Origin: Natrinema zhouii
GTDB lineage: Archaea; Halobacteriota; Halobacteria; Halobacteriales; Natrialbaceae
Direction: 5' to 3'
Assembly (NCBI RefSeq): GCF_013456555.2
Contig: NZ_CP059154.1
Coordinates: 1,798,001 to 1,862,000, forward strand
Length of the DNA stretch: 64,000 nt
Below the pieces are notes generated by a model that did not search any database, was not told where the DNA came from, and was given only the letters and a program-made list of their open reading frames with translations. Position numbers and translations under genes: made by a program. The stretch's first letter is position 1; each line of letters starts with the position of its first letter. This document shows, piece by piece, positions 18,608 through 27,481 of this stretch.

Positions 18608-18832
18608 TCAGCGTTCGCTGTCAGCAGTAGCTGATGCCGTTTCGGTCCAAACCACCCGCATGACGGATTGAACACCGAGGACGGCGCTGATCACCAACAG
18701 GAAGATGAGAGCATCGCTTTCGATGCCGACGAACCGTACGGTAGCGATGTGTATCGAGATCGTCACCAGGACTGCCACGACGACTTCGATCAGCCAGTCG
18801 GGGACGTGACCCGTGTAGCGATTCCGTTCCAT
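18608..18832 (-). CDS. Small two-helix membrane protein of unknown function
   Basis: A 74-residue protein starting MERNRYTGHVPDWLIEVVVAVL, with two hydrophobic helices (residues 13-33 and 40-58) and a polar C-terminus. It converges on the small membrane gene at 18276-18554. No family is recognised. The ATG at 18832 is preferred over the TTG 3 nt upstream. Confidence 0.5.
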   Translation of the reverse strand: MERNRYTGHVPDWLIEVVVAVLVTISIHIATVRFVGIESDALIFLLVISAVLGVQSVMRVVWTETASATADSER

Positions 18833-19011
18833 CAATTTTGGATTGGGTAGTACACGAACACTATACTCTAAATAATTTCCGGTAGTATATCCGAAAAGAG
18901 GGTTGGACAGCGGTCACACCACAGTATCAGACTACTCATTCGTTAGTCAGAGTGTCACTGTAAGCGATAAATAGAAACAACCGTATGCCTCTCCATTGAA
19001 TCGTGGTATGT

Positions 19012-20625
19012 ATGCACAAACCATTGCTCGTCCCGGAGTTCCTCGACCGGGCGCGGACGCACTACGGCGACGACGAGGCGGTCGTCGCTACCACGGGCGA
19101 ACGGTTCACGTACGACGAACTCGGTGAACGGGCTGACCGGTTCGCCGCGGCGCTACAGGAGCGCGGGATCGAGAAGGGCGACCGCGTCGCCGTGCTCGAC
19201 CCGAACACGCACTACCACCTCGAGGCCGCCTACGGAATCATGCAGATCGGGGCAGTCCACACGCCGCTGAACTATCGGCTCACGCCCGACGATTTCGAGT
19301 ACATCCTCTCGGACGCAGGGGTTGACGCGATCTACGCTGACTACGACTTCGCCCAGCGGATCGAGGCGGTTCGCGACGAGGTGCCGACGGAGACCTTTAT
19401 TACGAACGATCCGACCGAAGTGGAAGGTGACTGGGAGAGTTTCGACGGCGTGCTCGAGGAGGCGGACACCGAATACCACCGCCCCGAGATGGCCGAGGAC
19501 GAGATCATCACGATCAACTACACCTCGGGGACGACGGGCGATCCGAAGGGGGTCTGCCGGACCCATCGCTGCGAGACGATTCACGCCTACCTACTGGTGG
19601 CCCATCAGGAGATCACCGACGACGACACCTACCTGTGGACGCTGCCGATGTTCCACGCGAACGGCTGGGGCCACATCTTCGCGGTGACGGGAATCGGTGC
19701 GACCCACGTCTGTACGCGCGGAATCGACGCCGGAGAAATCTTCGAAACCGTCCGATCGGAGAACGTCTCCTACATGTGCGGCGCGCCGACGGTGCTGAAC
19801 ATGCTGGTCGACTACTACGAGGAGAACGACCCCGAGACGGTCGGTGACGAGGATGTCCGACTTGCGACCGCCGGCAGCGCGCCGCCGGAGGCGACCATCC
19901 GGACCGTCGAGGACGAGTTCGGCTGGTACCTGAAACACGTCTACGGGGCGACCGAGACCGGGCCGCTGATCACCACCTCCGACGCCCGCCGGCACTTCGA
20001 CGACGACAGCGACGACCGGTTCCGGATCAAAAAACGACAGGGGCTGGCCTATCTGGGAACCGAGATTCGGGTGGTCGATGAGGACGGAAACGACATCCCA
20101 CGCGACGACGAGACGCTCGGCGAGGTCGTCGTTCGGGGTAATCAGATCATGGATAAGTACTGGGGGAAGCCCGAGGCGACCGAGGAGGCCTTCACCGACC
20201 GCGTCGAGGGCTACTATCACACGGGCGACCTCGCGACGATCGACGAGAACGGGATGATCGCGATTCAGGACCGCAAGAAGGACATCATCATCTCCGGCGG
20301 GGAGAACATCTCGAGCATCGAACTCGAGGACGCGCTGTTCGATCACCCCGAGGTGTCGGACGTGGCCGTGATTCCGGCACCGAGCGACGAGTGGGGCGAG
20401 ACGCCGAAGGCGTTCGTCGTCCCCGCGAGCGGCGACCCGGACGATCCGGGCGTAATGGAGGGCGACCTCGAGGCCTTCACTCGCGAGAACCTCGCGGGCT
20501 ACAAGGTCGTCCATCGGGTCGAGTTCGTCGCGGAACTGCCGACGACCGCGACGGGCAAGATCCAGAAGTACGAACTCCGGCAGGAGGAGTGGGAGGACGA
20601 AGAGCGAATGGTCGGACAGGGATAA
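19012..20625 (+). CDS. AMP-forming acyl-CoA synthetase (fatty-acid/short-chain CoA ligase family)
   Basis: A 537-residue ANL-superfamily adenylating enzyme. The P-loop-like motif is YTSGTTGDPKGV. Other motifs are YGATETGPLIT, YYHTGDLATIDENGMI, DRKKDIIISGGENISS and the C-terminal TGKIQKYELR, which carries the catalytic lysine. It activates a carboxylic acid to acyl-AMP and then to the CoA thioester; chain length is uncertain. It is a close paralogue of the enzyme at 40777-42387 (roughly three-quarters identical by eye, same terminus EDEERM...). It sits inside the split ATP synthase region. The ATG at 19012 is preferred over the GTG at 19003 by alignment with the paralogue. Confidence 0.92.
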   Translation: MHKPLLVPEFLDRARTHYGDDEAVVATTGERFTYDELGERADRFAAALQERGIEKGDRVAVLDPNTHYHLEAAYGIMQIGAVHTPLNYRLTPDDFEYILSDAGVDAIYADYDFAQRIEAVRDEVPTETFITNDPTEVEGDWESFDGVLEEADTEYHRPEMAEDEIITINYTSGTTGDPKGVCRTHRCETIHAYLLVAHQEITDDDTYLWTLPMFHANGWGHIFAVTGIGATHVCTRGIDAGEIFETVRSENVSYMCGAPTVLNMLVDYYEENDPETVGDEDVRLATAGSAPPEATIRTVEDEFGWYLKHVYGATETGPLITTSDARRHFDDDSDDRFRIKKRQGLAYLGTEIRVVDEDGNDIPRDDETLGEVVVRGNQIMDKYWGKPEATEEAFTDRVEGYYHTGDLATIDENGMIAIQDRKKDIIISGGENISSIELEDALFDHPEVSDVAVIPAPSDEWGETPKAFVVPASGDPDDPGVMEGDLEAFTRENLAGYKVVHRVEFVAELPTTATGKIQKYELRQEEWEDEERMVGQG

Positions 20626-20858
20626 GGGTCGGAGAACACACGATCGCCGACCGATTCCGTCGGGCCCGATCGAGGCGATAGCGACTGATGGGCGGTGAAC
20701 AGCCGCCTCTCGAGGGACCGATCGAGCCCGTAACGGACCGGGAAAATCGAATAACTTGATCCACACTAGTGGCACAAGAGAAAAGCTTACTATCCGGAAT
20801 TATGTTCTAGGTGTTGTTGTTAGCGGCTCGGCGACATAATTAAAATCCCGATCAAAAC

Positions 20859-21107
20859 ATGGACTCAAGACGCCAACACACTGACTCGGAATCGCTGGCG
20901 AAATATTTGTCGCGGATCGGAACGGGCACACAAGTACTCGCACTTGCCATCATCCTCATCGGAGGAGTGGTGGCCGCTGACGGCATTTATCCGATGATCT
21001 CGGCGTCGTACACGATGATCCTCGCCGCAGGGGCGCTCGTCTTCGCCGCGAGTTCCTACTTCGAGGTGAAGGCGCTCGAGGCGCGCTTCGACGCGCGGGA
21101 TCCGTAA
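20859..21107 (+). CDS. Small two-helix membrane protein of unknown function
   Basis: An 82-residue protein. A polar N-terminus (MDSRRQHTDSESLAKYLSRI) precedes two hydrophobic helices (about 25-42 and 47-66) and a charged C-terminal helix (EVKALEARFDARDP). No family is recognised. An AT-rich CATAATTAAAAT stretch at 20835-20846 lies just upstream. The preceding 230 bp after the acyl-CoA synthetase holds no gene that I can see. Confidence 0.55.
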   Translation: MDSRRQHTDSESLAKYLSRIGTGTQVLALAIILIGGVVAADGIYPMISASYTMILAAGALVFAASSYFEVKALEARFDARDP

Positions 21108-21138
21108 GGATGCAAAGTATGGAACGTGCACTGGTACC

Positions 21139-21301
21139 ATGGTTGGTGGCGTCATCGGTGCTGGAGTTGGAGCAGCTGTTGGCGCTGGTGCTATCTAAAA
21201 ACCATTTTCGTAGTAGCGTTAGTTTCCGTAGCGATTGTAGCGGTGAGTCTATCAGTTATTGAGAAAGGGTTCTTAGATCACTCCTATATCATAAAGGTCT
21301 G
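21139..21301 (+). pseudogene. Possible frameshifted small membrane-protein gene
   Basis: From ATG 21139 a 19-residue glycine-zipper peptide (MVGGVIGAGVGAAVGAGAI) ends at TAA 21196-21198. In another frame, the next bases encode a hydrophobic helix (FVVALVSVAIVAVSLSVIEKG, one residue shortened here) and a stop at 21300-21302. Together they would form a two-segment membrane peptide broken by one frameshift. The stretch 21108-21392 is otherwise without a gene. Confidence 0.25.
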
Positions 21302-21392
21302 ATCAGTTCGAACCGATCGACGAGCAGCGGGTCTACATCCTCGAATCGGAGGACCGGTGACGAACAGCGATGGTCGCGGTGAGGATCAAGCG

Positions 21393-21695
21393 CTACGTGT
21401 GTCGATTGTCCCACTCGTCGTGCTCATCTCGTTCGATCCCCGTCACCCGGTCGTCCTGTTCGTCGGTCCCGTCGCGGTCGTCCCACTCGGTCTCCGTACG
21501 CTCGTCACCAGCAACGGGGCGGATCAAACCGGTAGCCGAGCGCGACGGATTTCGGCCGCCGTGCTCTTTCGCGATCCGTTCCGCTTCCGCGCGATCGACC
21601 ACAGTCGGGTTCGACGTTTCCCGACTGATCGCCAGCCAGAGTACGAGCGGGATCGCGAAAGAGACCAGCAGAACGATCGCGAAAGCGACGGACAT
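21393..21695 (-). CDS. Single-helix membrane protein with acidic cytoplasmic tail, unknown function
   Basis: A 100-residue protein. From ATG 21695 the N-terminus is one strong hydrophobic helix (SVAFAIVLLVSFAIPLVLWLAIS). A charged segment (VDRAEAERIAKEHGG) and a very acidic tail rich in Asp, Glu and Arg follow. The frame is open further upstream, but that extension overlaps the divergent zinc-ribbon gene and has no protein-like character. Function unknown. Confidence 0.5.
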   Translation of the reverse strand: MSVAFAIVLLVSFAIPLVLWLAISRETSNPTVVDRAEAERIAKEHGGRNPSRSATGLIRPVAGDERTETEWDDRDGTDEQDDRVTGIERDEHDEWDNRHT

Positions 21696-21758
21696 GGCTC
21701 GTCCGGTACTCAAGGATCCGAGCACAAATGTTTTGTGCAATGACAGGAAGTTTCGACT

Positions 21759-21962
21759 ATGAAAGACGACGACCGCGGCTGTCCGAAGTGCGATCACACG
21801 GAGACGGAGATTGACGAAATTTCGACGACCGGGAGCGGACTCTCGAAACTGTTCGATATCCAGAACAGGAGATTCATGGTCGTCAGCTGTACGAACTGTG
21901 GCTACTCGGAACTCTACAAAGGCCAATCCTCGGGCGATATGGTCGATCTCTTCCTCGGATAG
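21759..21962 (+). CDS. Small zinc-ribbon protein (COG3478-like)
   Basis: A 67-residue protein. Two CxxC knuckles (CPKC near residue 8 and CTNC near residue 44) frame a short loop (DIQNRRFMVVSCTNCGYSELY). The pattern matches the family of small nucleic-acid-binding-type zinc ribbons with the GYSELYK ending. The molecular role is not known. It is divergent from the single-helix membrane protein and precedes atpD by 110 bp. Confidence 0.72.
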   Translation: MKDDDRGCPKCDHTETEIDEISTTGSGLSKLFDIQNRRFMVVSCTNCGYSELYKGQSSGDMVDLFLG

Positions 21963-22050
21963 AAACCGACACCCGAACGGGACCGCTGGCGTCGATTTCC
22001 AGCGCCTCGAGCGCGAACGGTGCGCGGAAACTGTAAACAGTTATCCGACT

Positions 22051-22066
22051 GGGGGCGTTAGCCCCC
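22051..22066 (+). repeat. GC-rich hairpin just before atpD
   Basis: GGGGGC, a GTTA loop and GCCCCC form a perfect six-pair stem ending 6 nt before the atpD ATG. It is either a leader hairpin or a palindromic operator between a TATA-like ACAGTTATCC (22037-22046) and the start. Confidence 0.6.
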
Positions 22067-22072
22067 CACAAG

Positions 22073-22819
22073 ATGGCCAACGACGTCAAGCCCACCCGCA
22101 AGAACTTGATGGCGATCGAGGATCGCATCGAGCTTTCCGAGCGGGGACACGGCACGCTCGAGAAGAAACGCGACGGGCTGATCATGGAGTTCATGGACAT
22201 TCTGGACAAGGCCCAGGACGTCCGCGGCGACCTCGCCGACGACTACGAGGCCGCCCAGAAGAAGATCAACATGGCCCGGGCGATGGAAGGCGACGTTGCG
22301 GTCCGCGGTGCCGCGGCGGCGCTACAGGAACACCCCGAAATCACCACCGAATCCAAGAACATCATGGGCGTCGTCGTCCCGCAGATCGAGTCCTCCAAAG
22401 TCACCAAGAGCCTCGACCAGCGGGGCTACGGGATCATGGGCACCTCCGCCCGCATCGACGAGGCCGCCGAAGCCTACGAGGACCTGCTGCAGAGCATCAT
22501 CCTCGCCGCCGAGGTCGAGACGGCGATGAAGAAGATGCTCCGCGAGATCGAGACCACCAAGCGCCGCGTCAACGCACTCGAGTTCAAGCTCCTGCCGGAA
22601 CTGTACGACAATCAGGAGTACATCGAGCAGAAACTCGAGGAGCAAGAGCGCGAGGAGACGTTCCGCCTGAAGAAGATCAAGGAGAAGAAGGAAGCCGAAG
22701 AGAAGGCGGAACGAGAGGCCGAGGAGGCTGCCGACGCCGAGGAGGCCGAGGAAAAACAGGAAGAACTCGAGGAGATACAGCCGGATACCGCCGCGCAGTC
22801 CCCGACGAGCACTCAGTAA
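22073..22819 (+). CDS. atpD: A-type ATP synthase subunit D (central shaft)
   Basis: A 248-residue protein. It begins [21 protein letters not shown], the family signature, with a long N-terminal helix. The middle ([30 protein letters not shown]) is the variable tip. A second long helix ([19 protein letters not shown]) pairs with the first to form the rotating shaft inside the A3B3 head. The C-terminal 60 residues are a charged Lys/Glu/Ala extension ([20 protein letters not shown]) longer than in many relatives. It is separated by about 4 kb from atpB and has its own upstream region, so it must be transcribed independently. Confidence 0.95.
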   Translation: MANDVKPTRKNLMAIEDRIELSERGHGTLEKKRDGLIMEFMDILDKAQDVRGDLADDYEAAQKKINMARAMEGDVAVRGAAAALQEHPEITTESKNIMGVVVPQIESSKVTKSLDQRGYGIMGTSARIDEAAEAYEDLLQSIILAAEVETAMKKMLREIETTKRRVNALEFKLLPELYDNQEYIEQKLEEQEREETFRLKKIKEKKEAEEKAEREAEEAADAEEAEEKQEELEEIQPDTAAQSPTSTQ

Positions 22820-23001
22820 GGCGCGCTCGTTGTCTCGATTCGATAATTGAGCTGACTTATTCCCGTGAGATCGAACTCGAGTGCCGACACCACCAGCTCG
22901 AGCAGTTGCGCTATTGATCGAGCCGACGCGTCGAAAAGCGGGGTGTGCTCCGTCCCAGTGGGTCGAGTCGATCGAACGCGGACCCTCGATGACGGAACCA
23001 G

Positions 23002-23397
23002 CTACTTGCCGGTCGGCCGCACGTTATTCTTGATGGCCTGTTTCACCTGCAGAGCCGCACTCGCGGCCAGTCCGCGGGCAACTTCATCGCGTTCGTCCGC
23101 GGTGATGACCTCCTCGGCGGCCGCCTCCTCGAGGTCGGGCGTGAAACCGGCACTGACCGCGTGGCCGACTGGCGGTCGGACGGCGACGGTGACCTGCGGG
23201 CCGGTCATCCCGCTCGAGACGTCGGCATCGACGACGTATTCGTTGGGAAGGAACTCGCGCGTCCGGGCGGCGATCCGCGAGACGTCGCGGTGGAGCAGTC
23301 GTTTCTGTGTACTCGAGAGGTCAGGAACGTCCGCCGCTGCACGCTGCCCAGCCCCAGTCTCGCCCGGTAGCCCTGCGTACGGCGTATTTCCGTTCAT
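23002..23397 (-). CDS. DUF5811-type haloarchaeal protein
   Basis: A 131-residue protein beginning MNGNTPYAGLPGETGAGQRA. A Gly/Ala-rich N-terminus precedes a helical region (SSTQKRLLHRDVSRIAARTREFLP) and a beta-containing domain with a C-terminal helix. I recall this as a haloarchaea-specific family annotated DUF5811, often beside the arginine decarboxylase gene as here (54 bp apart, same strand). Function unknown. It is probably cotranscribed with pdaD. The 180 bp between it and atpD holds no gene. Confidence 0.65.
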   Translation of the reverse strand: MNGNTPYAGLPGETGAGQRAAADVPDLSSTQKRLLHRDVSRIAARTREFLPNEYVVDADVSSGMTGPQVTVAVRPPVGHAVSAGFTPDLEEAAAEEVITADERDEVARGLAASAALQVKQAIKNNVRPTGK

Positions 23398-23451
23398 GAG
23401 AAGTGTGTACCCGTAGCAATGCGCCGCCGGGTCAAAAGGGTTCGCTTTGGG

Positions 23452-23937
23452 TCAATCCGAGAGGATCGGCTCGCTGTCGCCGTAGACGGCGAGGACGACG
23501 GCCGTCGTGTACCGACCCGAATCGGCCTGCCGACTCTCGACGGCCGCCCGCGGGTCTGCGAACTGCCAGTCGCGAAGCTCCTGTCCCGCAGCCAGTCCCT
23601 CGCGGACCCGGCGTTCGACGTCGTCGCGATCCATCTCGCCCGCGGTCTCGTAGAACAGGCCCGGACCGTCGTCGACCGATTGCGACCACGCGAGCGCGGC
23701 GCTCACGCGCCCGGGGCCGGCGGTGGTGGCTCGAGCCTCGACGACGGTCAGACGCTCGCCCGCGGGGCCGAGGTCGGGGGCGGTGCCGACGGCCTCGACG
23801 TGAGTCTCAGCGGGAATTACGGACGAGACCGAGACGAGATTGTAGTTCTCGACGCCGGCCTCGGCGAGGGCCGCGTCGTAGGACGCCATCGCCGTGGGTG
23901 CAGACGCGGACCCCCAGACGACTCGAATCGTGCTCAT
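23452..23937 (-). CDS. pdaD: Pyruvoyl-dependent arginine decarboxylase
   Basis: A 161-residue proenzyme. The NYNLVSVSSVIPAE segment carries the self-cleavage Ser-Ser pair (Ser38-Ser39); cleavage leaves a pyruvoyl group on the larger chain. Ser/Gly/Ala-rich strands and the EARATTAGPGRVSAALAW segment match the family. It converts arginine to agmatine, which archaea need for polyamines and for the agmatidine modification of tRNA-Ile. Its length matches known archaeal enzymes. The DUF5811-type gene follows it in the same direction. Confidence 0.92.
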   Translation of the reverse strand: MSTIRVVWGSASAPTAMASYDAALAEAGVENYNLVSVSSVIPAETHVEAVGTAPDLGPAGERLTVVEARATTAGPGRVSAALAWSQSVDDGPGLFYETAGEMDRDDVERRVREGLAAGQELRDWQFADPRAAVESRQADSGRYTTAVVLAVYGDSEPILSD

Positions 23938-24272
23938 ACTCGCTTTCGGGGACGAGCAGCGTAAGGCGTTGCGATCCGAAACGGATACGCAAACGTGACC
24001 GCGCAGTGGCCGTGAGCGGAGCCCGAAGAAACGAGGGCTCCGCGAACCGGGGGAGGGCAGGCTATTTTCAGGTCCGACCGCGAGCGAACGCAGTGAGCGA
24101 GCGGGCCGACGACCGATGTGAGTGACTGAAAGGAACGAACGGAGGGAGGTGTGCTTTTAATCGAATCTGAGCGGAGCGAAGCTCCGCGAGGTCCAAAAGA
24201 GCGCGAAGCGCTCTTTTGAAGATTTTGCCGAGGGCGCGGCTCCGCCGCGCCCACAGAGCAAAACTTCGGTCG
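23938..24272. other. 335-bp gene-free stretch between pan and pdaD with stacked hairpins
   Basis: Four perfect hairpins are visible: 24016-24043 (9-bp stem GCGGAGCCC), 24171-24187 (7-bp stem, GAA loop), 24195-24217 (10-bp stem AAAAGAGCGC, GAA loop) and 24232-24252 (9-bp stem GGGCGCGGC, TCC loop). The recurrent core CGAGCGAACGCAGTGAGCGAGCG is at 24081-24103, cut here into a feature of its own below. Read on the minus strand, the A-rich stem would give a stem followed by T-runs and may terminate pan transcription. Confidence 0.75.
24081..24103. repeat. Recurrent GAGCGAACGCAGTGAGCGAGC core
   Basis: The best-preserved copy in the window of the core found, in variant form, near 4.73, 28.84, 36.06, 36.11 and 45.31 kb, always intergenic and next to short palindromes. 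Confidence 0.75.
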
Positions 24273-25505
24273 TTATTGGTAGAAGTAACCCGCCGACGAG
24301 ATCACGTCGCTCGAGTCGTCCTTTTCGATCTTCTCGAGGGCGTCGGCGAAGTCCGCATGGGTGACCTGATCGCGGTCGTTGCGGATGGCGAACATGCCGG
24401 CCTCGGTGGCGAGGCTCTCGATGTCCGCACCGGAGTAGCCGCCGGTGTCGGCGGCCAGGTCGGCGAAGTCGATGTCGTCGGCGACGTTCATCCCGCGGGT
24501 GTGGATCGCGAGGATCTGCTCGCGTCCTTCCTCACTGGGTTCGGGGACTTCGATGAGGCGGTCGAACCGGCCGGGGCGCAGGATGGCGCGGTCGAGCATG
24601 TCGAAGCGGTTCGTGGCGGCGATGATGCGGATCTCGCCGCGGGCCTCGAAGCCGTCCATCTCCGAGAGCAGTTGCATCATGGTCCGCTGGACCTCGGCGT
24701 CGCCGGAGGTCTTGGACTCCGTGCGACGAGTCGCGATGGCGTCGATCTCGTCGATGAAGATGATGGCGGGTTCGCGCTCGCGGGCCATCTCGAAGAGGTC
24801 ACGGACGAGCCGAGAGCCCTCGCCGATGAACTTGCGAACGAGTTCCGAGCCGGCCATCTTGATGAAGGTGGCGTCGGTCTCGTTGGCAACGGCCTTTGCG
24901 AGCATCGTCTTCCCCGTCCCCGGCGGGCCGTAGAGCAGGACGCCGCTGGGCGGGTCGATCCCGACCTCGTCGAACAGTTCGGGCTCGGCCAGGGGCTGCT
25001 CGACGGCTTCGCGGACTTCGCGGACCTGCTCGTCGATACCGCCGATATCCGCGTAGGTGACGGTCGGCTTCTCGGTGATCTCCATCGACTGCGCGCGCGC
25101 GTCGGTCTCAGCGTTCAACAGCGATTGGATCGCGAAGGAGTCGTTGACTGCGACGCGGTCGCCTGGCTCAACGCGATCGACCATCCGGGAGGAGACGTCA
25201 GTGAGCACCTCCTGATTGTTGCCATGTTGTTTGACGATGACCTGCTCGTCGTCGAGGACGTCCTCGACGGTGGCGATGTACAGCGACGAGCTCTTCAGCG
25301 TCTCGTTTTCGCGTTCGACGCGATCGACTTTCTCCCGGAGGCGCTCGCGACGATCCTCGGCGTCGTCGAGCTGGGCCGCCAGCTTGTCGTTGACGTCGAC
25401 GAGCTCTTCGTAATGCCCGCGGAGCGCCTCGAGCCGCTCGTCGTCGGGGAGTTCGGAGTCGATATCGCGGTGAGGTCGGTCGGGAATAGACGGGCTTCGA
25501 GACAT
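24273..25505 (-). CDS. pan: Proteasome-activating nucleotidase (AAA ATPase)
   Basis: A 410-residue AAA protein. Residues 25-75 form the N-terminal coiled coil, about 76-140 the OB domain, and the rest the AAA module. Walker A is GPPGTGKT (193-200, Lys199) and Walker B IIFIDEIDAI. The arginine fingers lie in the ILRPGRFDR segment. The last residues, FYQ, are an HbYX motif that docks in and opens the 20S proteasome gate. It unfolds proteins for proteasomal degradation. It is encoded alone, with hairpins downstream. Haloarchaea often have two PAN paralogues; only one is in this window. Confidence 0.95.
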   Translation of the reverse strand: MSRSPSIPDRPHRDIDSELPDDERLEALRGHYEELVDVNDKLAAQLDDAEDRRERLREKVDRVERENETLKSSSLYIATVEDVLDDEQVIVKQHGNNQEVLTDVSSRMVDRVEPGDRVAVNDSFAIQSLLNAETDARAQSMEITEKPTVTYADIGGIDEQVREVREAVEQPLAEPELFDEVGIDPPSGVLLYGPPGTGKTMLAKAVANETDATFIKMAGSELVRKFIGEGSRLVRDLFEMAREREPAIIFIDEIDAIATRRTESKTSGDAEVQRTMMQLLSEMDGFEARGEIRIIAATNRFDMLDRAILRPGRFDRLIEVPEPSEEGREQILAIHTRGMNVADDIDFADLAADTGGYSGADIESLATEAGMFAIRNDRDQVTHADFADALEKIEKDDSSDVISSAGYFYQ

Positions 25506-25634
25506 CTTGATATACGCCGTTAAGATATCGACAGTAAATGTGCCTTTGGGTCCCGGAGGGTTTTCTGTCGAATGACAGTCGCTTTACCCCGGCTAGTGCA
25601 GGGTGGCGACGGCGAGATGCGAGGGCGGCATCGA

Positions 25635-27428
25635 TCACTCGAGCAGCGACTCGAACTCCTCGAGGCGCTGGCCGTAGGTCTCGAGCGCGCGGTCGATCGG
25701 CTCGGAGGAACTCATGTCGACGCCGGCGATCCGCAGGAGTTCGAGCGGGTACTCTCGGGAGCCCCGGCGGAGGAACTCGAGGTAGTCCTCGGCGGCGGGT
25801 TGGCCGCGCTCGAGGACGTCGTCGACGATCGCGAGCGCGGCGGAGATACCCGTCGAGTACTGGTAGACGTAAAATGCGCGGTAGAAGTGCGGGATGCGCA
25901 TCCACTCGGTGGCGATGCGGTCGTCGATCACGGCGGGTTCGTAGTAGTCCTCCTTCAGCCCGCGATAGACTTCGTCCAGTCGATCGGCGGTCAGCGGCTC
26001 GCCCGCTTCCTCGAGGCGGTGGGTCTCGTGTTCGAACTCCGCGAACAGCGTCTGCCGGTAGAGCGTCGAGCGCACGCGCTCGAGGAACTCGTTGAGGACG
26101 TGTTTCCGGAACTCGGGATCGTCGACGGTCTCGAGCAGGTGGTTGGTCAGCAGGGCCTCGTTGACCGTGCTAGCGACCTCGGCGACGAAGATTTCGTAGT
26201 TCGAGTAGATGAAGGGCTGTTCGTCCTTCGTCAGTTCGGAGTGCATCGAGTGGCCGAGTTCGTGGGCCAGCGTGTACATCGAGGAGATGTCGCGCTGATA
26301 GTTCAGCAGGATGAATGGCTGGGTGTCGTAGGTGCCTCCCGAATACGCGCCGGATTGCTTCCCCTCGTTCTCGTAGACGTCGACCCACTGGGAGTCGAGC
26401 CCCTCTTCGACTCGAGACTGGTACTCCTCGCCCAGCGGCGCGAGCGCGTCGACGACGTACTCGGTCGCCTGATCGTACTCGAGGTCCGGTCCCTCGTCGC
26501 CCGTCAGGGGCATGTAGAGGTCCCACATCTGCAGGTCGTCGACGCCCAGCGCCCGCTCTTTGAGTTCGGCGTGGTGGTGGAGTTTGTCGAGGTTGTCGTG
26601 GACGGTGTCGACGAGCGTGTCGTAGACCTCGACGGGGACGTTCGGGCCGTCGAGGGCGGCTTCGCGCGCCGTGTCGTAGTTGCGCGCTCGCGCGGTCTTG
26701 ACATCGGCTTTGACGCTGTTCTTGTAGCTGGCCGCGACCGCGTTTCGGACCGACTCCCACTCGTCGAAGTAGCCCTCGTAGACCCGCTGTCGGAACTCGC
26801 GGTCGGGTCGCTTGAGCAGGTTCGTGAAGTTGCTCTGGGTGATCTCGACCGCCTCGCCCTCGGGATCCTCCACTGTCGGGAATTCCATGTCGGCGTTCGA
26901 GAGCATGGTGTACACCTCGCCCGTCGCACCCATCACCTCGCCGAGATCGGCCAACAGCGCCTCGACCTCGGCCGAGCGCGTGTGGGGTTTCATCCGGAGG
27001 ACGTCGTCGACGTAGTGGTCGTAGGTCTCGAGGTCGGGTTCGGCCTCGACCATCGACTCGAACTCCTCGCGAGTCAGCTCCTGGATTTCGGGATCGATGA
27101 AAGAGGCCGCGGACTGGGCATTGGAGGCCAGCGACTGCGAACGGGCCGTCAACGCCTGGTACTCCTGATTCGTCGTGTCCTCGTCGCGGCGCATGCGTGC
27201 GTAGGCCGCGACCGTCGACACCTCGCGCATGATCTCGTCGCGCAACTCGAGGACTGCGAGGAGGGTTTCGGCGTCGTCGGTGACCCGCCCCTCGTAGGTC
27301 TCGAGGTCGTCGACGCGTTCGGCGACTGCCTCGTAGGCGGACTCCCAGTCATCGTCGGTCGCGTAGATGCTCTCGAGGTCCCAGGTGTATTCCTCGTCGA
27401 CCTCGGAGCGCTCGGGGACGGAACTCAT
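25635..27428 (-). CDS. pepF: Oligoendopeptidase F (M3 metallopeptidase)
   Basis: A 597-residue peptidase. The catalytic zinc motif is H389-E-L-G-H393 in LAHELGHSMHSEL. Segments around it (GTYDTQPFILLNYQ and NYEIFVAEVASTVNEALL) are standard for PepF, the latter holding the third zinc ligand. It is a cytosolic enzyme that trims short peptides, such as those released by the proteasome whose activator is encoded next door. The ATG at 27428 starts the conserved MSSVPERSEVDEEYTWDLE; the longer open frame is not credible. Length fits the family. Confidence 0.94.
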   Translation of the reverse strand: MSSVPERSEVDEEYTWDLESIYATDDDWESAYEAVAERVDDLETYEGRVTDDAETLLAVLELRDEIMREVSTVAAYARMRRDEDTTNQEYQALTARSQSLASNAQSAASFIDPEIQELTREEFESMVEAEPDLETYDHYVDDVLRMKPHTRSAEVEALLADLGEVMGATGEVYTMLSNADMEFPTVEDPEGEAVEITQSNFTNLLKRPDREFRQRVYEGYFDEWESVRNAVAASYKNSVKADVKTARARNYDTAREAALDGPNVPVEVYDTLVDTVHDNLDKLHHHAELKERALGVDDLQMWDLYMPLTGDEGPDLEYDQATEYVVDALAPLGEEYQSRVEEGLDSQWVDVYENEGKQSGAYSGGTYDTQPFILLNYQRDISSMYTLAHELGHSMHSELTKDEQPFIYSNYEIFVAEVASTVNEALLTNHLLETVDDPEFRKHVLNEFLERVRSTLYRQTLFAEFEHETHRLEEAGEPLTADRLDEVYRGLKEDYYEPAVIDDRIATEWMRIPHFYRAFYVYQYSTGISAALAIVDDVLERGQPAAEDYLEFLRRGSREYPLELLRIAGVDMSSSEPIDRALETYGQRLEEFESLLE

Positions 27429-27481
27429 ACCCCGAGTTTTGAAACGGAGGTGGTAAAGGGTATCGACCGTTTTTCGGACGG

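Noticed and set aside
24016..24252. Insertion sequence ends or attachment sites
   Set aside because: Hairpins are present but no transposase or integrase, no target duplication and no tRNA nearby.
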